Source of the DNA: Mermis nigrescens
Lineage: Eukaryota; Nematoda; Enoplea; Mermithida; Mermithidae
Assembly (NCBI GenBank): GCA_036768485.1
Contig: JAVLUZ010000150.1
Location: 2,778,410-2,842,409, forward strand
Reading direction: 5' to 3'
DNA: 64,000 nucleotides
In this document: positions 30,630-43,340 of the stretch, in pieces
Layout: each line of letters begins with the position of its first letter
How positions within the stretch are numbered: position 1 is the first letter of the stretch
Notes under the pieces: generated by a model
What the model saw: the letters and a program-made list of their open reading frames with translations, nothing else
Told to the model about the DNA's origin: nothing
Databases searched by the model: none
Translations under genes and position numbers: made by a program

Positions 30630-32112
30630 ATGAAAATGACTACGCAGATTTTGATTTTCATTTTTGAGGCGTCTAGAAAAGCATTCAAAATGGAACGCTC
30701 ATATTGAAAAACCAGTATTGTTTGTTGTAAGTCTTGTAGTAGCACATGTACTTATGTAGAACGACAGTACCAACCCATGAATTCTTTTACCTTGTTTTGT
30801 ATTGCAAATTTTGGAAATTTCGTACATACATGCAGTGAGCAACGCGTTCTGCTTACTAAAACTGCGTTTTTTAAACCTTACTGACAATATAAAATACTTC
30901 AGCCAATTTCTGAAGTCTCTGACAATATAAGACGCAAGAATTTATCAACACGGCGCGGAACACCATAAAATCTTGATGCTTTTTATAGTTTTTATGTTGA
31001 ATTTGCGGCCATTTTAATATCTTTCAGAAATTTTCAAATTTTGAATTTGATTTTTTCAATGATTTTTTTCGACTTAACGAATTTAATGTGTTGTTGTTAT
31101 TTATTTATTTATAACCAAAACGACACAAAGCGCTACAAAATTAATATTCTCACGCCTAAACAATTCTGAACTTTTTACCTACCTAAAGGCAAAAGAAACA
31201 ACTGCAAAACTGGCACAGAACTATGTCAAGTCTAGAGTTTCTACAGATTAATAGAGCATTAACACTTAAATATGGGCGTGTTAAGACGGACACTTTTTTG
31301 GGCGTTTATAAGTCTCATCAAAATGATTAAAAAGACTTTATTTTTCTTCCATGCAGCATTATTCATCGAAAACTCATATTATAGTTTAAGAACAAGTTTT
31401 CTGATCAAAAATGTATTGCATTTGCATTACTTTTCTTTTGAACTTTACTAATTGATGAAAATCAAAATGTCCGTTTTAATGGGCGGACCACAGAATGTTA
31501 CCCTATTTTATGCTATTATACTCGTACATATGGGTCTCTTGCTAAAGTGTGTTAATAATTAATAAATACCTAAACAATTCGATTCAATAAATAAATTTCT
31601 TCTCTACTAAGCAAATAGCAAAAAAAATCATAAAGCATATAACTAAGATACCATGTAATTAACATATGTAATTTTAATTGTACATTCTTTAGGCTGTCCG
31701 TTAAAACGGACATTTTTTCTCGTGTCTCCTTTACTATTTATAGAGTGTGCTTATTTAGCTTGTTACAAATGCAAATTAAGATGAAAGGCTAAAGTAAACA
31801 AACGTTTTAACGTGAACGACGCGCAAATATCGCGTAGTAGCCGCTGGCCACAATTACAAAAAAACGAAAAACGTAGCAGCTGATAATGGGATTCACAAAA
31901 TACGACTAAAATTAAGCACTCACGGCGGTTTGCTCGAATTCATAATTCACATTCGCATAAAAAATTAGACGATTAATGTTATTACTTATTTTGCAGTCGT
32001 CCATCCAATCGTCGGTTACTAGCTTCATTAAATCACTTTGGAACTTGCCAATAGAAAATGGGTATGGCCGCTGGAGTGGGACTGAGAGAGAAGACTGCTA
32101 CTGCCGATCGTT
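30630..32112. other. 3' region of the intact GLYAT-like gene, no gene seen
   Basis: The region is AT-rich. The word GTCCGTTTTAA occurs in both orientations near 31283, 31468 and 31690. Its spacing suggests the ends of a short inverted-repeat element, but termini could not be fixed. No terminator or poly(A) signal was assigned. Confidence 0.35.
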
Positions 32113-32271
32113 CTAAGTCCGAGAAAGTTTTATAAAAACATATTCCAAGCCATGCTTCTCCCACCATGGACAGGCAGCTGTTATTTGTATTCCCGCAGTA
32201 TTTTCTTTCACAACAAATTTAAGCGGTACCGAATCACGGGCGATTAATTGTTTGAGCAGTTGCATTTCTAC
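32113..32271 (-). CDS. GLYAT-like acyltransferase copy 2, exon 2
   Basis: Following the acceptor ATTTTAG at 32272, the frame reads VEMQLLKQLIARDSVPLKFV, then KENTAGIQITAACPWWEK, and a tail ending KLSRT before TAG. This is the C-terminal part of the GNAT fold, joined in phase 0 to LYTIPEYRRRGLGKI of exon 1. The protein has 291 residues, close to the usual 290-300 of the family. The tail after WWEK differs completely from copy 1, which suggests relaxed constraint or alternative use of the last exon. Confidence 0.85.
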   Translation of the reverse strand, partial: VEMQLLKQLIARDSVPLKFVVKENTAGIQITAACPWWEKHGLEYVFIKLSRT

Positions 32272-33781
32272 CTAAAATAAAACAGAATAGACCTGTGAAA
32301 TGTCAATCATTGCAAATGGCTTTCAATCTTACAGGAGGCAGACATTTTATAATATGAAATGTGTTATAATAAATTACTTTTCCTTTATCAACTATAGTAA
32401 TAATAATGTACTCGTACATAACCATTGAAAAAAGTTCGATGATCGATCCTGGGATTTTGTTAGGAGCGAAATATATTTAGATTTTTTAGGCGGATTTCGT
32501 AAGAACCAACTTTTCCTTATAGTTTCAATACCCCGCTATAATGCACCTAACATCATTCATCCACCAATTTTACAATGCCTGAGTTGCAATTTTTGAAGAA
32601 AATTTTGGAAATGTTCCGGAATCTTTCAAAGTAATGATCATCAGACATACACGTGAGGTTTTTAAGTCCCCGTGGGACTCAAAAATGGTGAGTTTTTTAA
32701 AAACACAAGGCAAAATGAACGCCAAAAGCTGATAAGGATCCAAATCCTTTTAAATGTTCGAAAGTGATCAGAAACTGTGACTTTTAGTTAGGCTATTTGC
32801 ATATTTACACCAGCTTTGAGACCATTTTAGCACAAAAAAATTGTCTAGCTGACTTCCTCAGACCGGCTGACCTCCCTCAAACCGACCAGGCTACATATAT
32901 ATCTGGGAGAATCTATCTAAATTCAATTATATACCATTTCTGAGTGAAAATCAGTACCTGCAACTGGTAGAAAGGTTTGCGAAAAATCATTGGGATATAA
33001 ATCTCAGCAAGAAGGATCATGAAATCTTTGTCGCTTATGAAAATTTATTTATTGCACAAAGCTATGTCTTTTATGTCGCCGATAAGATTAATGAATGTTA
33101 ATAATAGCTGGAAAAAATGAGAATTTACAGCATACAATTGTATAAGTCATCGAAGGATATATTTTAGGTTATTCACTCTCTGTGTTGGGTCAATGGAAGC
33201 GGCCTTCTCCCGTACCCATAGAATTAACCTTCAATGAAGCTCTATTTCATCTCAAAAATTTCTCAGGCGATCCACTATTTGCTCACCTTCTGATATTTTC
33301 TTTATACTAATAAGCTTAATTTCCTGATCTTGATGTAAGTTTTCAAATTATTTTAAACGCGCTGAATAACGCTAGAAATATTTCGTTATGTTGACGAAAT
33401 TCTCTTTTATTTCTTGCTTATGATAAATCCCTTTGGAATTCCCAGCCACTGGGCTTGTTACAAAGAATTATTACTAAGTAAATTCGCTAAGGGTTTCATA
33501 ATCATTTTTTAAATGATAAACTCATAAGCTTCGAAACGATAAAAGTCTAACTTTTAATCCCTATGAAATGAAAATCATGGCGTGTAACTTCAAGACACTT
33601 TTTATTTAATCCCTACTACAAAGCTGAATTATCTATCAACGGATTAATTATTCGTAATAATTGGATAACATTGCCGAAAAAAGTAAAATAGGAAAATGAA
33701 TCTTTTGTTATATTTCCACTTTTTAGTTTTTGTCTATTCTTATTTTTATAATCTTTATTTCTCTACATTTCTGACGCGTAC
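32272..33781 (-). other. Intron of GLYAT-like copy 2, no element recognised
   Basis: This intron of about 1.5 kb between the GTACGC donor and the TTTTAG acceptor shows none of the repeat families listed here. That contrasts with the intron of copy 1, which is packed with them. Confidence 0.5.
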
Positions 33782-34498
33782 GATTTTTCCGAGTCCTCTT
33801 CTTCTGTATTCAGGAATGGTGTACAAATGACTCAAAAAGCCCATTTCGCTTTCCATCACTATAAAAGCCGCCAAAGCTCCGTTTTCGGCGTTTCTGATGC
33901 AAGCGTGCGGCAAGTGTTCGACGCGAACTTTAATACGCTCCAGACTGCCATCGTACTTGTGCGGCCAGGTGTCGTTGAGCAAATTAGTTTCGTTCAAATT
34001 TAATTTGTCAAAAACGAAACTATCCGGAATACTAATTTGGCAATTATCCAAAAAAGCGCGATTCTCACGCGGTATCCAATATTGATAGCTCGCCGAAGCG
34101 GTACATGCCATTTTAAGACTTTGCCGGAAGAATTCCAAAAAAGTATTGGCCCGCTCTTCTTCTACGCCGTGAAGAAGAGTAAAGGACTTATTTTCTCGAT
34201 CTACTAGCCCGTACGTTTGGTCGAATTCGAGAAATTTTGTCAGTGTTTCCTGATCGGTCAGACGGGACCAGAAAGTGACAAAATTTCTAATCTCAGTAAA
34301 TCGTTGCATTTTACAAACGCAAATCACGATATTGGCGTTGGGCCATTTGTCGGTGAGACATAAGTAGTGAGGCGCCCCGGGCAAATCGGGATGACTGATT
34401 CTCAAGTCCAACCAGGAATATACCGTAAGCGATGAGGGAATAAAAAATTCTAAATAGCGCTTGACTGCGATAAAATCTTCGCTTTTGATCAGGATCAT
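33782..34498 (-). CDS. GLYAT-like acyltransferase copy 2, exon 1
   Basis: This encodes 239 residues of a glycine N-acyltransferase-like enzyme, which would move an acyl group from CoA to the amino group of a small acceptor. Residues 1-130 are the family's N-terminal domain (AVKRYLEFFIPSSLTVYSWL, DKWPN, KFLEFDQTYGL). Residues about 140-239 hold YQYWIPRENRAF, VFDKLNLNETNLLNDTW, AAFIVMESEMG and the acetyl-CoA loop LYTIPEYRRRGLG. The exon ends at ATC|GTACGC (33782). The start ATG follows a TGATTTTAG that could be a 5' UTR acceptor. No break is visible, so this is the functional member. The substrate cannot be told. The paralogue at 18869-22389 is in opposite orientation about 10 kb away. Confidence 0.88.
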
Positions 34499-35160
34499 TC
34501 TAAAATCAAGCGTATGTGTTCAAAATCGACGTTTTCTGCGTGGAACCTTATAACAAAACACCTTATAATAATGCTTTACTTTAAAATGATTATTTGCCTC
34601 GATTAAAAAAATACATTGGTACGCTGATAGGCGAGCAACATACAAGTTTAATAGCTAATCAAGAGACAAATGAAATGACTAAAGATTTATATGTACGTTG
34701 TCGACATAAAAATTGGTTTATGTTCAATAGAAAAATAATTTTTCTTGCTTATGTTCCAAAAAAATACATAATATTTAGGACTTTGAAATTGATTTAAATA
34801 AAGCTACACGAATTTTGATTCCGCTAGTAGTTCGCTTAGAGTTCGCAATTATATGCGATGTATATAAGTGATATATAATATCACAGAAATCGGTTCAAAT
34901 TGCAGCAGACTTCAGTCAGGCAAGCGATTCGCTAAAAGATATCAATTTATCTCCTCATCATGAAAGTGTTTGTTTAACTAATAGATCTGAAAATATTATT
35001 ATTTTATTCTTATGATTTCTCAAAACTAAAATGCTTGCAATCAGCCTTTAGATGCTAGAGTTCGATCAACGAAAGAAGTTAGATCGCATAAAGTTTTACC
35101 GGTTTCACAAGTAACTTTGTATAAAACTTATCGAAGTTATTACCGAGCAATAAATAACTA
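34499..35160. other. Upstream region of the intact GLYAT-like gene
   Basis: A TATATAAG at about 34860-34868 and a downstream TTCAGTC near 34911 could form a plus-strand core promoter. The only nearby ATG reads just MKVFV before a stop, and no gene follows. No element recognised. Confidence 0.3.
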
Positions 35161-35164
35161 GCAA

Positions 35165-35345
35165 AGCAAAATGCTCCGATGGAACAAAATAGGTAAATAT
35201 ACTTGACTTTCTTCATTGCTAAGGATGTAAAAGGATGAGACTGAGGAAAATTTCCCTATATGCGCAGAAGCCATAGGAATGTGCTAAACAGTTAGACTTC
35301 CCCTAAACAAAGCAAAAATCGAAGTATATTCTGCGGCCTATGCGC
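35165..35345. mobile_element. F9 short repeat copy
   Basis: It runs from GCAAAATGCTCCGATGGAACAAAATAGG to CAAAAATCGAAGTATATTCTGCGGCC. A second partial copy in the other orientation lies at about 35605-35690 (CATCCTTAGCAATGAAGAAATTCAAGTATATTTACAC to TTTCTTTGCTAGTTC). Confidence 0.6.
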
Positions 35346-35716
35346 GTTTCTGCAGATTTTCCGTAGTAATTTAGATTATGATGGTGAGTATTTTGATTAC
35401 TTTATTTTGAAAATTTAAAGAAATTTTTGTGTTTTTTCATGAAAACTATCGAGTTGGCCATGTAGGTGTGAAGTTTACACTATTATCTTTACTCCAGAGC
35501 ATTGTAGGAGGATTAAGATTTCATTAAATAAGTAATACATCGATTATTTAATGATCATAAAAGTGTCTTCAATGCTCTTTGCAGAAATACTTAAATACTT
35601 CTTTTACATCCTTAGCAATGAAGAAATTCAAGTATATTTACACTCTTTTGTTCTATCGGCAACATTTTTCTTTGCTAGTTCTCTTCTTTTATTTAATAAT
35701 TCAGGCCATATATTCA

Positions 35717-35752
35717 TAGGTGGGCAGTGTCAAGAATTCTGGGGGTGCAAGT
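35717..35752 (+). mobile_element. Family A MITE end fragment
   Basis: CATAGGTGGGCAGTGTCAAG and AATTCTGGGGGTGCAAG are the left 36 bp of family A. The rest is replaced by L-repeat sequence. Confidence 0.7.
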
Positions 35753-35754
35753 AG

Positions 35755-37226
35755 CTGAAGAAATTTCTTTTCGTCTCGGAACCCTTACACTAAAATGATC
35801 ACCAGATCAAGAAATATTGAGTTAAAAGAGAAAAAATTTAACGTTCTGAGATATTGTAGCCCTCTAAATTATAAAACCAATTGGACTGCAGAAGCCAAAA
35901 TTGAGCTAGATAAGCTTTAGGACACGCTAACAGTAGAAAATTCGTTTACTTCACACTTTTGTGCGACAACCATTGAGTTTAAAGAAATTTTAAGGTCAGA
36001 TTCGTAACCTACAACTGAGTGGCAACATTTTTAAAAAAATTGGCCCTCCGCAAATTGTTTGATACCCAATGCTCTAATCGGAAAAATGCTTCTCGCTTAA
36101 ACTTTACACTTGTGCATATAACGCAACATTGGTTGTATAGAAACAAAATAAACTAGGATCTGTAACGCTAAGGTCAGAGCACATTTTAAGCATAATTAGC
36201 ATGTTCCGCCTACTTAGCGGAGTAGTTGGAGAAATTTTGTTTTTCGTCTCGAACCCTTTACACTTAAACGATCACAGACCAAGAAATATTGCGTTAAAAG
36301 AGGAAAAAATTTTACGTTTTTGAGATATTGTAACCCTCTACATTATAAAACCAGTTGGACTGCACAGAAACCAAAATTGAGTTAGATAAGTTTTAGGATA
36401 CGCCAACAATAAAAATTTCATTTACTTTACACTTTTGTGCGACAACCATTGAGTTTAAAGAAATTTTAAGGTCAGATTCGTAATCTAGGGGCAACATTTT
36501 TAAAAAATTGGCCCACCGCAAATTGTTTGATACCCAATTCTCTGATCGGAAAATGCTTCTCGGTGTAAACTTTACACTTGTGCATATAACGCAATATTGG
36601 GTGCATAGAAACAAAATAAACTAGGATCTGTAACGCTAAGGTCAGGGCACATTCTAAGCATAATTAGCAGGTTCCGCCTACTTAGCGGAGTAGTTGGAGA
36701 AATTTCGTTTTTCGTTTCGAATCCTTTACACTAAAACGATCACAGACTAAGAAATATTGCGTTAAAAGAGAAAAAAATCGTTTTTGAGATATTGCAATCC
36801 TCTACATTATAAAACGAATTGGACTGCACAGAAACCAAAATTGAGTTGGATAAGCTGAAGGACACGCAAAGAGTAAAAAACACGTATACTTTACATTTTT
36901 GTGTAAAAACTATTGAGTGTAAAGAAATTCTATGTTCAGATTTGTAATCTACAACTCGGGGACAACATTTAAAAAAATTGGCCCTCCGCAAATTATTTGA
37001 TTATTCGGTTTACACTTTACACACACATTGCTAACTCGGTATTGAGTGTAAACAAAAAAAGACGGACATCGAATTTTTTAATTATCCACCGATTACAAAA
37101 CAACCCACCTCGCAGGTGTGTGCCGTTGTTGCTGTGAGGGGGCACAAATTTCGCACTCGCTGTGATAAACATATAAGAAAAAAGATGGCCAAGTATATTA
37201 TAGGTATCGCGCTACCTATGATTGAA
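35755..37226 (+). repeat. L repeat copy 5, three tandem units of about 470 bp
   Basis: Three successive units begin GAAATTTC/TTTTYGTTTTTCGTYTCGAA (about 35758, 36230 and 36700). Each contains ACACTAAAAYGATCACAGAC, then GGACTGCACAGAAACCAAAATTGAG and GTGTAAAGAAATTYTA-type words. The copy ends CCAAGTATATTATAGGTATCGCGCTACCTATG, a shortened form of the terminal hairpin. Confidence 0.8.
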
Positions 37227-38000
37227 AAGTGATAATAAATTTACTTAAAAGTTTTAGCAATAATATTAAATATCATATGCAAAAACGGTCTAAGCGAACA
37301 CAATTATGAGTGCAGATAAGTGCAAAAACAAGTAAAGAAAGATTATAATTATGAAGAAAACCTACGATCACCTTTCCATTTAATATAAGTAGCTACTACT
37401 CGGTCGCCGCAACGTCGCACATTGTGTTGGCTCATTGACCAAAACTGGCATTATAAGTTTAACAAGTTGGAACTAATACCTTATTTACATAAGTTATCTG
37501 AGCATTCAATATTTCTGAGCGCAGACAATTATCGAAGGTATATGCGATAACCAGAATTTTGCATCAGATGTTTAAAATACTCGAATAAAAACCCAAACAT
37601 GAAATGGTAAAAAAGTTGGGAAGAATGAAAATTCAATACATAGCACAATTCTAGATATTCTTTTAAATCTGATAATTCTGACATAAATTAAATAAATTAA
37701 AGCAAATTGATAATTAAGCGTATTTCATTAATTGACCGAAAAAGAGTGTCAGCTTCATTACTGAACAAGTAGGACGTTTATCTGTATTTATACTTATGTG
37801 ATGGACTGGACCAGCTTTTCAAGATTTGAAAAATCCATTTTCTCGCTTTCTGTTGCAAAATTGCATTCCTGTTCAATTTTAAGAATAATGAGATGGCACA
37901 AGCGTCTCCAGATGAGTTCGAAATATAACATAATAATTCATAAAAGCGAATAAAATAAATTGCGAGCAGATACATATATAGCCTACAAAACAGGCCAATT
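37227..38000. other. No gene recognised
   Basis: AT-rich sequence. A minus-strand frame (37778-37975) has no recognisable domain. Confidence 0.35.
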
Positions 38001-38057
38001 ACGATGAGAATGAATTGATTAAACTCCTATCGAATTCTTCGATCAGTTGCCGCAAAA

Positions 38058-38560
38058 TCATACGTCGAAATATCTCAATAAGCTCTGGCGACTGATTTTT
38101 TCCATGAAAAAACACCAGCGAGTTTTGCTAAACGCAATATCTAAACTAACATCATCCATTCGAGTTTTCAGAAAAGTTAATCTGCTTTCGTTGTCGAGCC
38201 TCAGTTCTATGATCAAATCGAACGAAAACGCTTTCACTAGAAACTCGCCCGAAGTATCCAATATAAATCGAGAAAGTTTGCTCCCGTGTGAACGCAATAC
38301 AAATTGGCCCCGAGCGTCAATTATTTTTAATCGCTCAACTTTTATGACAACCGTATCCTCATCCAAATCGTAGAAAGCTGAGCAATTTTCAATGAAAAAA
38401 TCCTGGCAATCCAACGAAATATTTTCGATATCTAAATTATTGCTCCTAAATCGCCTGTTCTCCAAATGCCGCAGAGCTTCCTCAATGTGTCTTCGACGTC
38501 TCTTGGATTACCATTGAAAAATCTGACTATGGCCGATGTGCGCGTCTTTTTTCCTACATA
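38058..38560 (-). CDS. Uncharacterised ORF, possibly a JHBP/takeout-like fragment
   Basis: A minus-strand frame of about 150 codons runs from just after a stop near 38505 to 38058. It reads RRHIEEALRHLENRRFRSNN, then DIENISLDCQDFFI, KVERLKIIDARGQFVL, AFSFDLIIELRLDNESRLTF and DVSLDIAF. Alternating polar and hydrophobic strands around a single GQF turn loosely recall juvenile-hormone-binding/takeout proteins, but no diagnostic cysteine pair or domain end is present. Coding-like frames also continue out of register on both sides (FFNGNPRDVEDTLRKLCGIW upstream; ELIEIFRRMILRQLIEEFDR downstream). That would fit either unrecognised short introns or a decayed gene with frameshifts. The identity is a guess. 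Confidence 0.3.
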
Positions 38561-38574
38561 AATGGGAAAAACTT

Positions 38575-39435
38575 GTGGGCACAACCGCTAAGTAGAGCAC
38601 AACCGCTAGTAAGTATGTAGTACACTACCGCTAACTAGTGCACAACCGCTAAAGTAACCATATCAACCTAAATTAATGTAAGAGTATGCCATTCGTTTCG
38701 CATTTACGTGTTTAAAGTTGATAAAAGGAAGTCATTCTGTATAGAGAATTACTTTTGAGGTAAAATATTATATGACTTTATTGTCAATTTCATGTTCTGA
38801 ATTTCTCAACTCTTTAGTTATAGTTCTTCAGACTGCAGGTTCTCATTGTAAAATAAAGGGCTCTCAATGAAACGAACCACCACAATAGTATCATGACCAC
38901 CTAAAATCGACTTAAGTCCGTACTAACAATAAAAAAATTTATTAAGTCTATTTCAGCTAATGCAAAAATTCTCATAAGAAATTTGAGATACAGCGTTTAT
39001 GCACCAACCCTGAATTATGTAAACTAAGCACTGATCATTCTACAAAGATGGAAATTTAGAAAAAATTTTGCTAAAAGTCAGTAAAGTGAAGAGGGTATTT
39101 AAACTTCTGGGGAGGTACAAACCCCCACGCCCATGTGTGGTTGGGCTGCAATTTGAGTTCATCAAGTTTCGTAAGATTTATTTATTTGAACTGTATGCAT
39201 TACGTAGTGGCTGTGTTACGATTAAAAATAATACAAATTATAATAAACAACACATCTTTTTCACAATAAAATTATTTGTCACACTATTCACGCTCTTCTA
39301 AAGTTGAATAAGCATGGTTTTAACATTCAACATAATTTAGGATACTGTTTAGATCATTTTCAAGAATTAGCGGTTGCGTACTAGTCAGCGCTTGTGCACT
39401 AGTTAGCGATTGTGCCCACGCTAGCGGTTGTGCAC
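38575..39435. mobile_element. Foldback-like element, GCACAACCGCTAACTA arms
   Basis: The left arm (about 38578-38655) has four units of GCACAACCGCTAA/GTAG. The right arm (about 39367-39435) has four inverse units (AGCGGTTGCGTACTAGTC, TAGTTAGCGATTGTGCCC, TAGCGGTTGTGCAC). The loop of about 710 bases includes a family A right-end fragment at about 39100-39150. No coding sequence. Confidence 0.7.
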
Positions 39436-39469
39436 CCCAATCGATTACTTTTCCTTATACATTTTCAAA

Positions 39470-40530
39470 GGTGATGTCTCAACAGTCCCATCGGTCCCAC
39501 CGTCCCAACAGTCCCACCATCCCAAGAGTCCCACCGTCCCAACTGTCTCACCAATAATCCTAACAATTCCACCGGTCATAGCAGTCCCACGCCCAACAGT
39601 CCCACCATCTCATCAGGCCAACCGTTCCAACAGTCCCACCGTCATAACTGTCCCACCAATAATCCCAACAATCCCACCGATTCGACAGTCCCACCGTCCC
39701 AACTGGTCCCACCCTCCCGACTGTCCCACCAATCCCAACAATTCAGCTAACATGTTACCATGAATGGAGCAAATTCGACGCAGCGTCAACATGTGAAATC
39801 GCTGGATCAAACTGTTAGATATGTATATAACTCGTTGCTCCCTTCCGTATTGTTAATATTCATTCTAATGATTAATTTTTTTTACATTGCTTGTCTATTT
39901 CTTTGTAAGCTCATTAAAATAATTTGTAATCGATTTGCGTTCACTCAAGGAAAAATTATAAGTTCTTGAAGCGCATTTGGAAGACGATGCTTTTGCATAA
40001 TTCTTCGTCTTCTAAGCAGCCCAAGTTAAGAAAAGGCATATTGAATACGTAGCGCTTCGTGTCGCATTATTTATTTTCTTTATATCTTTTCTTGGCAATG
40101 TATGTAAAACAATTGAGAAACTAAAATTTTTTCAGAGTTGAGCTCCGACGGATGCTAAGAAATAATTTATGTAGCTATTTTAAGCGCAAATAAATTATGA
40201 ACCCATTTTAACGAGCATGGGAAGAAACAGAAAACAATCAAAAATAGTTACTTGAAGAATGAAAAAACAAATTCAGAAGTGATTATATGTGCTTAACAAG
40301 TTAGATGCCTACATAGCTAACAGTATGATCAGCTTTATTTCACATGTTGACACTGCGACTCGTGGTAACATGTTAGTGGGATTGTTGGGACTGCTGGGAC
40401 AGTTGAGATAGTGGAACTGCTGGGACTGGTGGGACTATTAAGATTATTAGTAAGACTGTTGGGACGGTGGAACGGTGGGACTGCTGGGACGATGGGACTG
40501 ATGGGACGGTGGGACTGGTGGGACAGTAGA
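39470..40530. mobile_element. Foldback-like element, CCCAACAGTCCCACC arms
   Basis: The left arm is 39478-39765 and the right arm about 40365-40530, inverse of each other. The inverted match continues inward past the minisatellite (CTAACATGTTACCA and GTCAACATGTGAAAT near 39750-39805, and inverse at 40335-40385). The left edge AGGTGATGTCTCAACAG shares its first 11 bases with the edge of the 6160-7375 element. No open frame of note in the loop. Confidence 0.72.
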
Positions 40531-40656
40531 CTGTTATAGTCTGTTTCATTTAAGTTTGCGGTTTTCTTCTGAAATTTTCCAAAAGAATCAGGCTACAAAA
40601 GCGGTTTAAACTTTTGATGCAGTAATGCGGCTTAATGCCAGCATACGTCTCTATAT

Positions 40657-41512
<856 letters not shown>

Positions 41513-41613
41513 ATACCGTAGAATATCATATTTATTATATTAGTTTAAAACGCTTTTGTAGTCGCTTCAAAGTTTTTCAAAAACCTCAAAATTAAATTGA
41601 AACAGACTATAGC

Positions 41614-41760
41614 TAGGACGGTGGGATTGTTGAGACTGGTGGGACTGATGGGATTAGTGGGGCTGGTGGGATTGTTGGAGTTCTTGGTGGGACAGTTGGG
41701 ATGGTGGGGCTGTTGAGACGGTGGGACTGTTGGGACCGGTGATGACTGTTGGGACACAAC
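41614..41760 (-). repeat. Solitary minisatellite arm, GGGACGGTGGGACTGTT units
   Basis: About nine units of the same minisatellite as the 39478-39765 arm (inverse orientation), ending GGGACCGGTGATGACTGTTGG. It directly abuts the T3 element, whose other end abuts the right arm at 40530. The T3 element thus looks inserted within, or next to, a minisatellite that continued to here. Confidence 0.8.
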
Positions 41761-42240
41761 CTTCTCAAAGCCAGTAAAAATTGTCGTTCGCAAATCTCTT
41801 AATGCCAAAAACCGCAGCCAAAGGTTCATTTATGCGCACGCTGTCGATGATGAGCTTAAAACGCATCAGCTTTGTATGTTTTCATTACCTCATCATTCGT
41901 TTATGTGATTAAATTCTGGTTATAACACTTGACGATGCTGCATGTATTTTATTTTGTAACACATATTGTTTCATTGAGATGCAAATGAGTGAAAAGTTGA
42001 TCACTTGGAAGAGTAGCGTTGACAACGAATAAGTTGAAAAATAAATCACTCTTAAAGTATGAAAATAAGAGATGGCGCATGAAAAGGCCAATTGAAGTTG
42101 GATTTAACATAAAACAGTTAGAAAATACATGCTTAAAAGTATTCATTTTTTACGTTTCTTTCGCCAATTTCGTCTCATTAAGAAAAAATTGTTTTCAATC
42201 ATAGATGTGCAGAACCTGACTTTTACTTTGCGAAATCATA
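41761..42240. other. No gene recognised
   Basis: Several short frames on both strands have no recognisable domains. Confidence 0.35.
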
Positions 42241-42477
42241 CACATGACCATAGGTGCAGCAGCGGAAATTCTGGGGGTCAAAAAATGGTCTTAAAAGTGG
42301 TCGTATGGCGAAAAAACACCATTTTTCGACGTTTCTCATTGAGCACTATCCAATGGCATTGCAAAAATTGCTAAAAAAGCAAAAAAAATTTCAAAATTTG
42401 AATTCTGAGGGTATTTTGGTTACTTCGGAGGGTGTGCTCCCCAAACTCCCACCCCCACGCCCACGTGTGCATATGAC
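42241..42477 (+). mobile_element. Family A hAT-like MITE
   Basis: The 221-bp copy at 42249-42469 runs from CATAGGTGCAGCAGCGG to GCCCACGTGTG. The flanks cacatgac and catatgac match at 7 of 8 positions. Confidence 0.92.
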
Positions 42478-43340
42478 TATCGATCTGTACACATCTTCAT
42501 AACATGAAATTTTTAGAATGTCTCTAAGTAGAATAATAATTATAGTTTTTAATATAAATTTTGCTGCATAATATTTTGTTTTCTTTCTTTGTCTCGTTTT
42601 ATATCAAATATGCTCGTAATTTATAACTTATAATCATCAGTTATGATTCCAAGACATTAAGCACATCAAACTGATAAAAAATAGATAGAATTCACATTTT
42701 TATGAATAACTATGAATAATATTGTAAACATATCACGTACCTAAGCAAAATTCAATGAGTTTTAGCATCCGCCGTCAAATAATCTCGATGAATGATATGC
42801 AAATTCTGTTGTCGAGGTTACTGCAAATATTAAATTTGATTTATGATCGAACTATATAACGCCTAAATTGTAATCGCTATGTAAGGCAAAAACCTATCCG
42901 TACTAAACTATCAACAGTTTTTTCTCTTACTGATCCTAAGACAGTAGGCATGAAAACTATCGATGAACAAACAGTACATACTGCAATTTTAGGAGCAATG
43001 GTGTGCAGTTCAATTTTAATCGCAATGACACGGCCCGGTTCGATTTTTGACGTCATGTTTTATATTTGAGAAAGCGTTTTTTATTCAATGCACATGCACG
43101 TGCTGCAATTGCTTGAATCCGCTATTGCATTAGCTAAGCTTATGGTCGGCCTGATTGAAGCATTGTCGAAACTAGGAATTTCGGTTTCTGTTCCTATGCT
43201 TGAAGGATCGTTAGCACAATTGAATAATCAATTGTATTTATATAAACATGGGCCCCTATGTAGGTGTATATAACGTTGTTAGGTGCGCTTACAAACGTAT
43301 CTTTAGCGCTAAAACGAACAAGGGTTAGCATCAAACATGA
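42478..43340 (+). other. Intergenic, two short coding-like frames
   Basis: 42950-43069 encodes 39 residues with one hydrophobic stretch (HTAILGAMVCSSILIAM). 43088-43273 encodes 61 residues beginning MHMHVLQLLESAIALAKLMV. They are adjacent on the plus strand and could be pieces of one gene, but no splice sites or family were convincing. Confidence 0.2.

Noticed and set aside
42950..43273. Two adjacent short membrane-like frames as a gene
   Set aside because: They are short, with no convincing splice pair and no family resemblance. Mentioned only as coding-like.
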